Assembly: GCA_019416685.1 (NCBI GenBank)
Contig: DXWV01000029.1
Location: 116,491-180,490, forward strand
Origin: Bacteroides sp.
Lineage (GTDB): Bacteria > Bacteroidota > Bacteroidia > Bacteroidales > Bacteroidaceae
Direction of reading: 5' to 3'
Length of the DNA stretch: 64,000 nt
Notes under the pieces: model-generated
The model's database searches: none
Seen by the model: the letters and a program-made list of their open reading frames with translations, nothing else
What the model was told of the DNA's origin: nothing
Position numbers and translations under genes: made by a program
In this document: piece by piece, positions 36,148 through 45,273 of the stretch
Layout of the letters: every line of letters begins with the position of its first letter
Numbering within the stretch: the stretch's first letter is position 1

Positions 36148-36970
36148 CTTATGTAACTCGTATCCATGTATCTGTTTTGATTGTCCAGAATGTGGTAGAG
36201 ATTATACTCGGTGCATCTGTGGTTTGTGCTCTGAATGTGGAAATGATCCTTGCTCCTGTTTGTGTTGTGATTGTGACGGTTGTAATCCTTTAGATCCGGA
36301 TTGCCACTGTTGTCCGGAATGTAGAAGTGAAACAGGTGAAGGCCAGATCACTGGCGATGGCGAATCTACTGGTGGGGGGAATTCTGGTGGTAATACAGGT
36401 GGTGATCCAGGTAGTAGTCCTGGCGGAAATCCTTCCGTGATATTACCTCAAGTACAAATTGATTATGAAGAAAGTGATTATTCTGGTTATATAAAAGGTG
36501 ATTGTAATTGTATGTGTGTCTCAAGGAAAATAATGTTTGCTATTTTAGGAGCTAATGCCAATATCGGTTCTTCCGCTACCGCCGTTCAGCTATGGAAAGA
36601 AATAAATGAAGAATTAACTCTTGTTGGAAGTGGAGAAGATGTTTTTGATATATTAAACAATCATATAAATGGTAATAGACCTATTATTGTGGGAATTAAT
36701 CATTCAGTTGGGCATCCGGGAAATCTGGATAAAACGACAGATCATTTTGTTGTGGTTGTAGGTAGAGGATATGATGTTGTGGAAGATCAGTACTACTATA
36801 CATACATAGAAACAGCTTATGGCTCTGAAAACCATGTAAAAGCTTGCGATTATCAAGAGAATAGGCTGTATTATGATAAATCTAAACAGACATTTAGGGA
36901 TGAATCTCCATATGACCCCCGTCGTAACAACAGAATTTATACCCTAACTCAAGTCAGACCAAACTTTTAA
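36131..36970 (+). CDS. cysteine-repeat, Gly-linker, papain-like (C39-type) domain; probable 3' part of the frameshifted gene
   Basis: A 279-residue frame overlapping the previous one by 17 bases in the +1 phase. Residues 1-64 contain 21 cysteines in repeated CxxC-x4-6-CxC units (CDLCNSYPCIC, CPECGRDYTRCIC, CSECGNDPCSC), likely metal-binding. Residues 66-101 are a Gly/Ser linker. Residues about 110-279 look like a papain-fold peptidase of the C39 kind: GDCNCMCVSRKIMF with candidate Cys125/127/129, then DHFVVVVGRGY with His205, then YIETAYGS. There is no signal peptide and no spaced ribosome-binding site before the ATG, so independent translation is doubtful. A peptidase activity is inferred from fold-level motifs only. 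Confidence 0.7.
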   Translation: MSVCCDLCNSYPCICFDCPECGRDYTRCICGLCSECGNDPCSCLCCDCDGCNPLDPDCHCCPECRSETGEGQITGDGESTGGGNSGGNTGGDPGSSPGGNPSVILPQVQIDYEESDYSGYIKGDCNCMCVSRKIMFAILGANANIGSSATAVQLWKEINEELTLVGSGEDVFDILNNHINGNRPIIVGINHSVGHPGNLDKTTDHFVVVVGRGYDVVEDQYYYTYIETAYGSENHVKACDYQENRLYYDKSKQTFRDESPYDPRRNNRIYTLTQVRPNF

Positions 36971-36983
36971 TACATAAATAAAA

Positions 36984-37658
36984 ATGAAAACAAATCGGTT
37001 AATTCTTTTATTATTACTTTGTGGTATCCAAAGTTTTGCAGGCAAGATTGCCGCACAGACAAATTATTCTATACCCGATGCTTTGAAATGCATAAAGGTA
37101 GAAACAGTACCTTTTTGGGCAGCAAAGGGGGTACGCATGCCTTATAAGAGTTGCCGGACGACGAACAGTCAGATACCGGACTTGCTCTACGACGATGTGG
37201 CAGGAACACTGTCTTTTCATGCAGAAGCAGATCAGGCACCCTATATCCATCGTCGTATAAATCTGCAAGGCAATAAGATTTTAATGATGGTAGCCGTTGG
37301 CGGAATATCTCCTTACGGAGCTGATTACTTATGTGTTGTGAATAGTGCAGGTAAGGTGTTGGATACATTGTGTACCGGAATTTCATCAGAGAATGGCTAT
37401 GTTAAGCAATTCTGTGTTAATAGCAATTACGAAGTTGTAGTCTACAGTTTAGTTCCTGTCAGTCAAACTCCGGTGATGTTTGAAGGACTTTCTCGTTTTC
37501 AAGGTCAACGTATAGATGCAACTTACCGAGTGGATGATGCCGGTAAATTTGTGCTTGTCTCTGAGAAGAAACATGTTCCCAGAATATATACCAAGGAAGA
37601 ACTTGATCCCTGGAGTGATAAAAATATTTGGGATGGAAATGAAGCAGTACTTCCATAA
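36984..37658 (+). CDS. secreted protein of unknown function behind the papain-like gene
   Basis: A 224-residue protein with a clear signal peptide (LILLLLLCGIQSFAGKIAAQ) and no family I recognise. The mature part is beta-rich, with four cysteines (KCIK, SCRT, LCVV, LCTG) plus FCVN. It starts 13 bases after the stop of the papain-like frame, so it is co-transcribed. Position and export would suit a cognate inhibitor or substrate of the peptidase-like protein, but nothing in the sequence proves this. A strong terminator follows about 75 bases later. Confidence 0.75.
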   Translation: MKTNRLILLLLLCGIQSFAGKIAAQTNYSIPDALKCIKVETVPFWAAKGVRMPYKSCRTTNSQIPDLLYDDVAGTLSFHAEADQAPYIHRRINLQGNKILMMVAVGGISPYGADYLCVVNSAGKVLDTLCTGISSENGYVKQFCVNSNYEVVVYSLVPVSQTPVMFEGLSRFQGQRIDATYRVDDAGKFVLVSEKKHVPRIYTKEELDPWSDKNIWDGNEAVLP

Positions 37659-37731
37659 ACCAAATGTTTAATTGAATGAAGTATGTACTACGGTTCTTGA
37701 ATAATTATTGTATTATTCTGTACGATTTGAG

Positions 37732-37762
37732 CCCCTCTTTTTCCAAAAAGAGGGGTTTCTTT
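37732..37762 (+). terminator. strong intrinsic terminator
   Basis: CCCCTCTTTTT (37732-37742) pairs perfectly with AAAAAGAGGGG (37745-37755) with a CC loop, followed by TTTCTTTG. It ends the accessory island transcript before the DUF6250 gene. Confidence 0.85.
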
Positions 37763-37800
37763 GTATCCGGTAGTAATCTTCAAAACTAATGCATAAATAA

Positions 37801-38496
37801 ATGAAACGATTTCTTATCCATAACATTGCTTTATTTACTTTTCTCTGGTTGGTAACAGCCTGTCTATCTTCCGGAAAAAATAATACCTCTTTAGCTGAAA
37901 ATTGGATTGCAGAGGATGAATCTGCTGCTATGCAATTATCCCTTGTTTCGGATACTTTGGACATTGTTGTACCTGCAGGGCTCACTTTGTGGTATAATGA
38001 ACCATTGACCGGTGAGTATGAAATAAGTTATCACATAGCTATGTTAATGGAAGGTGGAAAGTACGATCGCCTGAGTGACCTGAATTGTTTTTGGGCTGCT
38101 AATGATCCGCAGTATCCCGATAATATTTTTGCCCGCAGTGAGTGGAGAAACGGAGTTTTCAAAAATTATAATACATTGAATCTATTCTATGTGGGCTATG
38201 GTGGTAATGAAAACACAACCACCCGTTTCCGGCGTTACTATGCTGAATTTTATGGAGTCGATGATACCCGTGTAAAACCCTTAATTGCTGAATATACTGA
38301 TCCTGCCCATCTTCTGGTAGCAGGAAAGTGGTATCATATTGTGATTCGTGTAGAGAAAAAACAAACCACGTATACTGTGAATGGTGAGGAACTCTTTCGC
38401 GCTTCTTTAAAACCGGGAGAGGGGGATGGATATTTTGGCCTCCGTTTGCTCCAGAATCATGTCTTGATGACCGGATTTCAAATCAAACAAATGTGA
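37801..38496 (+). CDS. DUF6250-like lipoprotein (concanavalin-type fold)
   Basis: A 231-residue lipoprotein (lipobox LVTAC). The body is a beta-sandwich of the kind found with polysaccharide-lyase genes: LDIVVPAGLTLWYNEPLTGEY, the SDLNCFWAANDPQYPD segment typical of DUF6250 (name recalled, not searched), and WYHIVIRVEKKQTTYTVNGE. It probably binds or modifies an acidic glycan at the surface. It starts right after a terminator and precedes the PL8 lyase by 23 bases, so the two form an operon. Confidence 0.75.
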   Translation: MKRFLIHNIALFTFLWLVTACLSSGKNNTSLAENWIAEDESAAMQLSLVSDTLDIVVPAGLTLWYNEPLTGEYEISYHIAMLMEGGKYDRLSDLNCFWAANDPQYPDNIFARSEWRNGVFKNYNTLNLFYVGYGGNENTTTRFRRYYAEFYGVDDTRVKPLIAEYTDPAHLLVAGKWYHIVIRVEKKQTTYTVNGEELFRASLKPGEGDGYFGLRLLQNHVLMTGFQIKQM

Positions 38497-38519
38497 TAAC
38501 CATACAATTAATACTCTAA

Positions 38520-41500
38520 ATGATGAAACAATCTTTTATGAAATTGGGAGCTGTAGTTTTTCTCTCTTTTTTTAGCTCTGTTACCTTATTGGCACAATTG
38601 GTGAAGAATGATCGTATGTTATCTTTTGAGGAGTCTCAAGTTCCTGCTTGTATCAGTAGCGAATCTTCAAAACTATCCATTTCATCGGAACATTATAAAG
38701 ATGGTGCGCATTCATTACTATGGACTTTTCAACCGAATGCAATACTTTCTTTGAAAAAAGATCTGAAGTTTGAGAAAAAAGATCCTACCGGGAAAGATCT
38801 CTATCTTTCGGCTTTTATTGTATGGATATATAGCGAGCAGCCACAAGATAAAAAAATAAAATTTGAATTCCTGAAAGATGGAAAAGTTTGTACGTCATTT
38901 CCTTTTGGGATTAACTTCAAAGGTTGGCGTGCTGCCTGGGTATGCTATGAACGTGATATGCAGGGTACCCCGGAAGAAGGTATGAATGAACTTCGTATAG
39001 TTGCGCCGGACGTAGACGGCAAGCTTTTTATTGATCATCTTATTACAGCGATAAAAGTAGATGCCCGGCAGCAGACAGCAGATTTGCAGGTACCTTTTGT
39101 TAATGCGGAAACTACCAATCATTGGCTTGTTATCTATAAACATTCATTGTTCAAGCCGGATATTGAACTTGCTCCGGTTAATGAAAAACAAGGGCAGGAT
39201 ATGCGGTTGATAGAGAAACGTTTTCGTGATATGGTATATACATCTTCCATGCTATCGCAAAAAGAGATTGAAATGATTCGTAAGAAATATGATTTCTATG
39301 ATATCTCTTATAAGGATGGAAAAGTGACGGGTGTACCTATCTTTATGGTACGTGCCTCTGAAGCTTATGAACGTATGTTTACTGATTGGGACAAAGACAT
39401 GCTTACTAAACAAGGTGTAGAAATGAAAGCCTATTTTGATCTGATGAAACGGATTGCTGTAGCTTATAATAACGCCTCGGATGAGCCTGTTAAAGCAGAG
39501 ATGAAAGATAAGTTTCTTGCCATGTATGATCATATAACAGATCAAGGTGTGGCTTATGGTAGTTGTTGGGGAAATATACATCATTATGGGTATAGCGTGC
39601 GTAATCTCTATCTGGCCTATTTCCTGATGAAAGATGTACTTCGTGAAGCAGGTAAGTTGAACGAAGCTGAGAGCACATTACGCTGGTATGCTATAACTAA
39701 TGAAGTGTATCCGAAACCAGAGGTAGATGGCATTGACATGGATTCTTTTAATACACAAACAACAGGGCGTATTGCAAGTATCTTGATGATGGAAGACACA
39801 CCGGAAAAACTCCAGTATTTAAAATCTTTTTCAAGATGGATTGATTATGGCTGCCGTCCGGCTTTGGGTTTAGCCGGAGCTTTCAAGAAGGATGGGGGAG
39901 CTTTTCATCACCGGAATAATTATCCGGCATATGCCGTGGGAGGTCTGGAGGGAGCTTCAAATATGATTTATCTATTTAATCATACTGATTTTGCTGTGTC
40001 TGAACTGGCCCATCAGACAGTGAAAAAGGTATTACTTACAATGCGTTTCTACTGCAATAAACTCAACTTTCCACTGTCTATGTCCGGGCGTCATCCGGAT
40101 GGAAAAGGGAAACTTATTCCGATGCAATATGCAGTGATGGCTCTTGCTGGTACGCCCGATGGAAAGGCTGATTTTGATGCTGATATGGCAGCAGCTTATC
40201 TTCGCTTGGTAGCTGGTACATCTTCTACAGGCGAAGAGCCGGAATATATGCCTCAATTTAGTAATGAGGAAGAGAGACGTATGGCAAAACTCTTGTTCGA
40301 TAAAGGATTTCGACCAGAATCGGATCCGCAGGGAAATCTTGCTTTGGGATATGGCTGTGTATCTGTTCAGCGTCGTAGTAACTGGGCTGCAGTAGTTCGT
40401 GGGCATTCACGTTACCTTTGGGCGGCCGAACACTATCTTGGCGCTAATCTTTACGGGCGCTATCTGGCTCATGGAAGTATGCAAATACTGACTGCTGCTC
40501 CGGGGGTAATTGTGACTCCTGTTACAAGTGGATGGCAGGAAGCCGGATTTGACTGGAATCGGATTCCGGGTGTAACTTCTATTCATCTACCTTATGATGA
40601 TCTGCAAGCTAAGGTTTACAATGTTGATACCTTTTCTGGTATGGAAGAGATGCTTTATTCAGATGAATCTTTTGCCGGTGGCCTGTCCCAACAGCGTCAG
40701 AATGGAAATTTTGGAATGAAACTGCACGAACACGATAAATACAATGGTTCCCATCGTGCCCGTAAATCTTTTCATTTCTTTGATGGAGTAATTGTGTGTC
40801 TTGGGTCAGACATTGAGAATACGAACAGTGAATATCCTACGGAAACTACCATTTTCCAGCTTGCAGTGACAGATCCGACAGGCCATGCTTATTGGAAAAC
40901 ATATGAGGGAGATGGCAAAGTTTGGATGGATCATATTGGAACAGGATATTATGTACCTGTTGCAGCAAAGTTTGAGAAAAAATTTCCGCAATATTCTCGG
41001 GCACAAAAAGTGAATAAAGAAACTAAAGGAGATTGGGTATCTTTGATTATAGATCACGGAAAGTCACCCAAAGGAGCTTCTTATGAGTATGCTGTTCTTC
41101 CTCAGGTTAGTGCTACAATAATGAAGGACTTCTCGAAAAAACCTTCTTATAAGGTATTGCAGAAAGATCGTAATGCTCATATCGTGAAATCATTGGTAAA
41201 TAATACCACTTCATATGTGCTTTTTGAGACTCCTTTTGCCGATCTGCCCAAAGGGCTGTTGATGAAAGCAGATACTTCTTGTTTAGTGATGATACATGAA
41301 GAAGAAGGAAAAGCTTTACTTACTGTAGCCCAACCCGATCTTGCTTTTTATCGGGGGGGAAGTGACGAAGCTTTCGATGAAAATGGCAAACGTATCGAAC
41401 GTAGTATTTATTCCCGCCCATGGATTAATAATGATAGTGGAGAGATTCCTGTGACGGTTACCTTAAGAGGAAGTTGGACCGTAAAAGAGACTGCTACTTG

Positions 41501-41597
41501 CCAGGCTATATCTTCAGATAAGAACTCTACGGTGATTCGTTTCATCTGTAAAGACGGGGTAAGTCAGGACGCCGAACTGATTGCTTTTAAAAACTGA
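38520..41597 (+). CDS. PL8 chondroitinase-ABC-type lyase (copy 1)
   Basis: A 1025-residue secreted lyase (signal peptide ending TLLAQ). The N-terminal part (about 30-200) is the Lyase_N jelly-roll domain (MLSFEESQVP, GWRAAWVCYERDMQG). The central alpha-barrel holds the catalytic domain, and beta-sandwich domains follow. His464 and Tyr471 lie seven residues apart in HRNNYPAY, matching the His/Tyr pair of Proteus chondroitinase ABC (HEGNYPGY). Arg in SMSGRHPDGKG is a further candidate. Such enzymes cleave uronic-acid-containing glycans by beta-elimination. A close paralog is at 52282-55317. The exact substrate is not fixed by the family. The first two codons are both ATG, so the start may be 38520 or 38523. 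Confidence 0.9.
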   Translation: MMKQSFMKLGAVVFLSFFSSVTLLAQLVKNDRMLSFEESQVPACISSESSKLSISSEHYKDGAHSLLWTFQPNAILSLKKDLKFEKKDPTGKDLYLSAFIVWIYSEQPQDKKIKFEFLKDGKVCTSFPFGINFKGWRAAWVCYERDMQGTPEEGMNELRIVAPDVDGKLFIDHLITAIKVDARQQTADLQVPFVNAETTNHWLVIYKHSLFKPDIELAPVNEKQGQDMRLIEKRFRDMVYTSSMLSQKEIEMIRKKYDFYDISYKDGKVTGVPIFMVRASEAYERMFTDWDKDMLTKQGVEMKAYFDLMKRIAVAYNNASDEPVKAEMKDKFLAMYDHITDQGVAYGSCWGNIHHYGYSVRNLYLAYFLMKDVLREAGKLNEAESTLRWYAITNEVYPKPEVDGIDMDSFNTQTTGRIASILMMEDTPEKLQYLKSFSRWIDYGCRPALGLAGAFKKDGGAFHHRNNYPAYAVGGLEGASNMIYLFNHTDFAVSELAHQTVKKVLLTMRFYCNKLNFPLSMSGRHPDGKGKLIPMQYAVMALAGTPDGKADFDADMAAAYLRLVAGTSSTGEEPEYMPQFSNEEERRMAKLLFDKGFRPESDPQGNLALGYGCVSVQRRSNWAAVVRGHSRYLWAAEHYLGANLYGRYLAHGSMQILTAAPGVIVTPVTSGWQEAGFDWNRIPGVTSIHLPYDDLQAKVYNVDTFSGMEEMLYSDESFAGGLSQQRQNGNFGMKLHEHDKYNGSHRARKSFHFFDGVIVCLGSDIENTNSEYPTETTIFQLAVTDPTGHAYWKTYEGDGKVWMDHIGTGYYVPVAAKFEKKFPQYSRAQKVNKETKGDWVSLIIDHGKSPKGASYEYAVLPQVSATIMKDFSKKPSYKVLQKDRNAHIVKSLVNNTTSYVLFETPFADLPKGLLMKADTSCLVMIHEEEGKALLTVAQPDLAFYRGGSDEAFDENGKRIERSIYSRPWINNDSGEIPVTVTLRGSWTVKETATCQAISSDKNSTVIRFICKDGVSQDAELIAFKN

Positions 41598-41605
41598 TAT
41601 TTAAC

Positions 41606-41650
41606 AATATAAAAGGGATCGTTTCTTAAAATAACGATCCCTTTTATATT
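41606..41650. terminator. bidirectional terminator between PL8 copy 1 and the acyltransferase
   Basis: AATATAAAAGGGATCGTT (41606-41623) pairs perfectly with AACGATCCCTTTTATATT (41633-41650) over 18 bp. The A/T-rich stem base gives U-runs on both strands, serving the two convergent genes. Confidence 0.88.
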
Positions 41651-41676
41651 ATATATTCTAACGAAGAGATATATTC

Positions 41677-42819
41677 TTATTTCTTAGCCAGAAACTTTTT
41701 GGTTAACCATTTTCTTACAGGTTCATCATATAACTTCAGACAGAGATAAGCAAATATAATACTTCCAAAGAATATAGCCAGGGCCACCGGCCAGGATTGA
41801 GAGAAGCTAAGTTCATTTTTCCACAACCAGGCATAAAACAGATACATGAAAGGATAGTGAATGATGTACACTGGGTAGGATATATCTCCTAAGAAATTAC
41901 AAACTTTAATAGTACTTTTATCTGTTGCTTTTCCCGATGCACCCAGATAGACAAGTATCGGGAAAAGAAGGATGGTACATACGGCATCATAAACACCATT
42001 CATCCACGGAGTTTCATTTCCTCCAATGTATGGCATGGAGAGTAAAATGACAATTGACAGACTGCATATCCAAAAGGCCCCTTTGATATGAATTGGTTTG
42101 AACTTGCGCGACATCAGCAACCCGATAGAAAATGCAAATAACATACGCAAGAAACCTCCGATCAGATTATAATCCACCAATGACCAACCTACACCTAAAT
42201 GATGGCTTCCGGAAAAATTGAATATAGCGAACGAAGCCAGTCCGATTCCTGCTGCCACAACGAGTATTGTAAGTGCCTTTGTAGATAGCCGACGAATAAA
42301 CAAAGCATACAGAATGTTACCGATATACTCGAAGAACAATGACCAGCTGGGACCATTCAGAGGATACATTTCGCCATTACCGCGGACTTCGGGGCCTGTG
42401 CCCGGTACAGCCGGAATTAAAAAAAGGTTGAGGAGCATAGCTATCATTACCATAGAAATAGTAACGTGTGTGCCATCCCATTTCTCACAACCTTGTATAC
42501 AAAACGTTATAGCACCCAAAACGGCTCCCATAACCACCATTGGATGTAAACGGATTAATCTTCGCTTGAAAAAGTCTTTTGTAGTCATTCTTACTTTCCA
42601 TCGGTCATCATACGCATAGCCGATTACAAATCCCGACAGGATAAAGAAAAAGTCGACAGCCAGATATCCATGATTGAATTGCTGGTCTATGGGGCTTGTT
42701 GCAAAACCTTCGAATATATGATACCATATAACGAGAAGCGCCGCAACGCCTCTCAACCCGTCAAGGAGTTCGTAGTGCGGTTTAGAGTCTGCGAATGCAG
42801 AAGCAGAGATGTTTTCCAT
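41677..42819 (-). CDS. acyltransferase family 3 membrane protein (OafA/WecH-like)
   Basis: A 380-residue integral membrane protein of Acyl_transf_3 type. The N-terminal LDGLRGVAALLVIWYHIFEGF carries the conserved Arg and His, followed by GYLAVDFFFILSGFVIGYAY and RRLIRLHPMV. About ten hydrophobic segments follow, and a final one near the C-terminus. Such proteins O-acylate surface polysaccharides or small molecules across the inner membrane. It is flanked by lyase genes but faces the other way, next to a Crp-like regulator, and may not belong to the carbohydrate system. Confidence 0.88.
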   Translation of the reverse strand: MENISASAFADSKPHYELLDGLRGVAALLVIWYHIFEGFATSPIDQQFNHGYLAVDFFFILSGFVIGYAYDDRWKVRMTTKDFFKRRLIRLHPMVVMGAVLGAITFCIQGCEKWDGTHVTISMVMIAMLLNLFLIPAVPGTGPEVRGNGEMYPLNGPSWSLFFEYIGNILYALFIRRLSTKALTILVVAAGIGLASFAIFNFSGSHHLGVGWSLVDYNLIGGFLRMLFAFSIGLLMSRKFKPIHIKGAFWICSLSIVILLSMPYIGGNETPWMNGVYDAVCTILLFPILVYLGASGKATDKSTIKVCNFLGDISYPVYIIHYPFMYLFYAWLWKNELSFSQSWPVALAIFFGSIIFAYLCLKLYDEPVRKWLTKKFLAKK

Positions 42820-42869
42820 GTTTAAATCTATAATTCAAATTATTATTAGTAGTGTCACTGACGACGCGC

Positions 42870-42877
42870 CAAAGTTA
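42870..42877 (-). promoter_or_regulatory. putative -7 element of the acyltransferase gene
   Basis: Minus-strand TAACTTTG matches TAnnTTTG, about 51 bases before the ATG at 42819. Confidence 0.45.
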
Positions 42878-42933
42878 CGGAACTTATGCGTCTAAAAAAT
42901 TGTCCTGTGACAAAATCTCACCGGATATGAAAA

Positions 42934-43497
42934 CTATTTATGCGCTCTGAGACGGCTGAGTGTTGAAAGTGTTACTCCTAAATAAGATGCAATATATCCC
43001 AACTTTACCCGCTGACATACTTGAGGAAACTGTTGCTTAAACTCTTCGTACCTCTCTTTTGCCGAGAGTGTCAGGCGATCTTTGTGTGAACGATGTAAAC
43101 GCCTGTATTCATTTTGATGAATAATTCTTCCCCAATTGGCCAGTTCGATATTGTTTTGAAATAGCTGGAGCAAGTCGGTGAGTGATATCTTATACGCAAT
43201 AACTTCTTCAAGCGTTTCCACAAACTCCTCGCTTATCTTATTATAATACAGCTCATCCATACTGAAAACAATACTTCCTTCGTATGCAAAGGAAGTTGTT
43301 ATTTCTTCTCCGTTTACCAACCAGAAAGAACGAGTCATTCCTTTTTCAATGAAATAAGCCGATTTACAAAATTTATTTGCCTCTATCAATTTATACTTTT
43401 TGGGGAAATGGCAGAGTGTCACATTTTCCTTTAAAGTTTGTAGGGTATCATCAGAGAGCGGATACAGAGAGTTTATCTTGTTTATTACATTTGTCAT
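42934..43497 (-). CDS. Crp/Fnr-family transcriptional regulator
   Basis: A 187-residue regulator with an N-terminal cyclic-nucleotide-binding-like beta-roll (about 15-115: CKSAYFIEKGMTRSFWLVNG) and a C-terminal helix-turn-helix (about 155-187: VKLGYIASYLGVTLSTLSRLR). No arginine/serine signature for cAMP is evident, so the ligand is unknown. Bacteroides carry many such short Crp-like proteins. It lies 114 bases upstream of the acyltransferase in the same direction and may control it. Confidence 0.88.
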   Translation of the reverse strand: MTNVINKINSLYPLSDDTLQTLKENVTLCHFPKKYKLIEANKFCKSAYFIEKGMTRSFWLVNGEEITTSFAYEGSIVFSMDELYYNKISEEFVETLEEVIAYKISLTDLLQLFQNNIELANWGRIIHQNEYRRLHRSHKDRLTLSAKERYEEFKQQFPQVCQRVKLGYIASYLGVTLSTLSRLRAHK

Positions 43498-43529
43498 AAA
43501 GTTGATGCTTGATTATTTTTCATTAGCTA

Positions 43530-43537
43530 CAAAGATA
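43530..43537 (-). promoter_or_regulatory. putative -7 element of the Crp-like gene
   Basis: Minus-strand TATCTTTG matches TAnnTTTG, 33 bases before the ATG at 43497. The remaining gap to 43769 shows nothing else supportable. Confidence 0.5.
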
Positions 43538-43769
43538 ATGCAAACCGAGAGTAGAATAAAATGAGCTTGTTCATTTTTTATGCCAAGGTGCATCTTATCT
43601 TCGCTTTTTGGCAAAAATAGGAAAAACAATTCTGTCCTCCAATATAATCATATTGTTTATATTGGTATCCTCTTTTAAATCGCTAAGATTCTGAGAAACA
43701 ATTGTATGATTCTTTATTAAAAATCAGCATATTACTTTATTAGTCGGCTAAAGTTCTGAATATTCTGGT

Positions 43770-44702
43770 TTAGAGCAGCCCTATTGCTGCATTATATTTT
43801 GCCAGGCTTGTACTTTTGTGTATTGCTTTCCATGCTTTGTGCCCAATTTGCGGTTCAAGATACTCCCAGAAGGTTTTCATTTTGTTGAGTAATTGATCTT
43901 CGCCGCCTTCAAGCCGTTCTTCATAACGGGCAAATACAATCTTGTGCATTTTGTATAGTTTCTCTTTCATATCCTCGGTGGAAAGGGACTTTTTCTCTTT
44001 ATATTCGAAGGCTAAAGCCGGATTCATCAGTAACCCTCTTCCAATCATAATTCCGGATAGAGTGGGGAAGCTGTCGTGAATACGTTCTATATCCTCAATA
44101 TTACTTATATCTCCGTTATAAATCAAAGGGTGGCGACAAACTTCTGCAAAGGCGGTAAATCCTTTCGGATCGACATCTCCTTTATATTGCTGCTTTCCCA
44201 ATCGTGGATGCATGGTGATATGTTTCAATGGATATACATTCAATATGGGGGCTAACTTCAGACACTCTTCAGCATTTTCCCATCCCAGACGCATTTTTAC
44301 AGAAAAACTTATTTCCGGATGTCTTTGGGTAATTTCTAATAACTTCTTTACTTCTTCTGGAAAAGGAAGGATACCGGAACCGTTGTGACGCTTGGCCAGC
44401 ATAGGAAACGGACACCCCATATTTATATCTACTTCCTTATATCCCCTTTCGGTGAAAAGGGATAAAATGGCTTCAGTTTTTTCTTCTTCATGTCCGATAA
44501 GTTGGGGTATCAGATGGGGTACTTCGTTATTTCCCGGTTCTATATCCCGAACATCCCTATTCCTGAACGCTCCTTTGTCGAGTCGGATAAAAGGGGTATG
44601 ATAAGTATCTATTCCACCAAAGATTGCGGAATGCGCGTTACGATAGATCGCTTCGGTGTATCCTTGTAACGGGGCAAAATGAATTGGAAGTATTTCTGGC
44701 AT
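43770..44702 (-). CDS. tRNA-dihydrouridine synthase (Dus family)
   Basis: A 310-residue FMN enzyme that reduces uridine to dihydrouridine in tRNA. The motifs are APLQGYTEAIYRNA near the N-terminus, the active-site VDINMGCPFPMLAKRHNGSG (Cys as general acid), and MIGRGLLMNPAL. The frame stays open upstream to an ATG at 44855, but 44702 is chosen. It begins directly with the conserved family N-terminus, and a good promoter plus a terminator lie inside the extended frame. It is unrelated in function to the surrounding carbohydrate genes. Confidence 0.92.
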   Translation of the reverse strand: MPEILPIHFAPLQGYTEAIYRNAHSAIFGGIDTYHTPFIRLDKGAFRNRDVRDIEPGNNEVPHLIPQLIGHEEEKTEAILSLFTERGYKEVDINMGCPFPMLAKRHNGSGILPFPEEVKKLLEITQRHPEISFSVKMRLGWENAEECLKLAPILNVYPLKHITMHPRLGKQQYKGDVDPKGFTAFAEVCRHPLIYNGDISNIEDIERIHDSFPTLSGIMIGRGLLMNPALAFEYKEKKSLSTEDMKEKLYKMHKIVFARYEERLEGGEDQLLNKMKTFWEYLEPQIGHKAWKAIHKSTSLAKYNAAIGLL

Positions 44703-44718
44703 AAGAAATTCTTTTTTG

Positions 44719-44749
44719 CAAAAGTAAGGGTAATATTTCTTATTGTCAA
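44719..44749 (-). promoter_or_regulatory. promoter of the dihydrouridine synthase gene
   Basis: On the minus strand TTGACA (44749-44744) and TACTTTTG (44726-44719) are 20 bases apart from TTG to TA, close to the Bacteroides -33/-7 spacing. The ATG follows 17 bases after the -7 element, so the leader is very short. Confidence 0.7.
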
Positions 44750-44762
44750 CTATAAAATGAAA

Positions 44763-44798
44763 AAGCCTCATCCTTTGTCTGGGGGAAGAATGAGGCTT
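44763..44798 (-). terminator. terminator downstream of the hybrid two-component gene
   Basis: AAGCCTCATCCTT and AAGAATGAGGCTT pair over 13 bp with one wobble. On the minus strand the stem is followed by TTTTTCATTTT, a good U-run. It lies 475 bases past the stop of the hybrid regulator and just before the dus promoter. The bases 44799-45273 hold no credible gene. Confidence 0.8.
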
Positions 44799-45273
44799 AG
44801 AGATATAAAATTGATTAAGGTAGAAAACTCTCATACGGGGAGGTGTGACGGGCAATTGTTAATTAAAACACTGATTTTGCAAAGAAAAAAACAAATATAG
44901 AGGAGAAGATAACTACCATGTTTGTCCTGCTTTGAGATAGATAAACGATACCGAGAAAAGCAAGTTGACAGATGAAGTTAGTAAAAAATATACAAATATG
45001 TGTTTTTATAAATGTTTGATTATTAGTGTTATATATCGGATATTTTTCCTCTACGAAGAAAGAGTTGATCATTGTAGAGAAGAATATTGAAAGTTTATAA
45101 GATTTTATAAATGATATTGGTTAATATAATATCCTTGTTTTTATTGTAATAAAAAAGAATCATTTTTTAATTCAAAACTAACCGTTACTAAGTGAGCTTA
45201 TCCTGTCCTCGGATTGAACGTAAATTCATTTCTATCTCTGTGATTATCAGGTATGAACTGAATTTTGCCATGC

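Noticed and set aside
44702..44855. N-terminal extension of the dihydrouridine synthase by 51 residues
   Set aside because: It would run through a terminator hairpin and a good promoter, and family similarity begins at residue 52.
44863..45072. Minus-strand 69-codon membrane-like frame after the HTCS gene
   Set aside because: AT-rich sequence yields hydrophobic frames by chance; no start context or homolog recognised.
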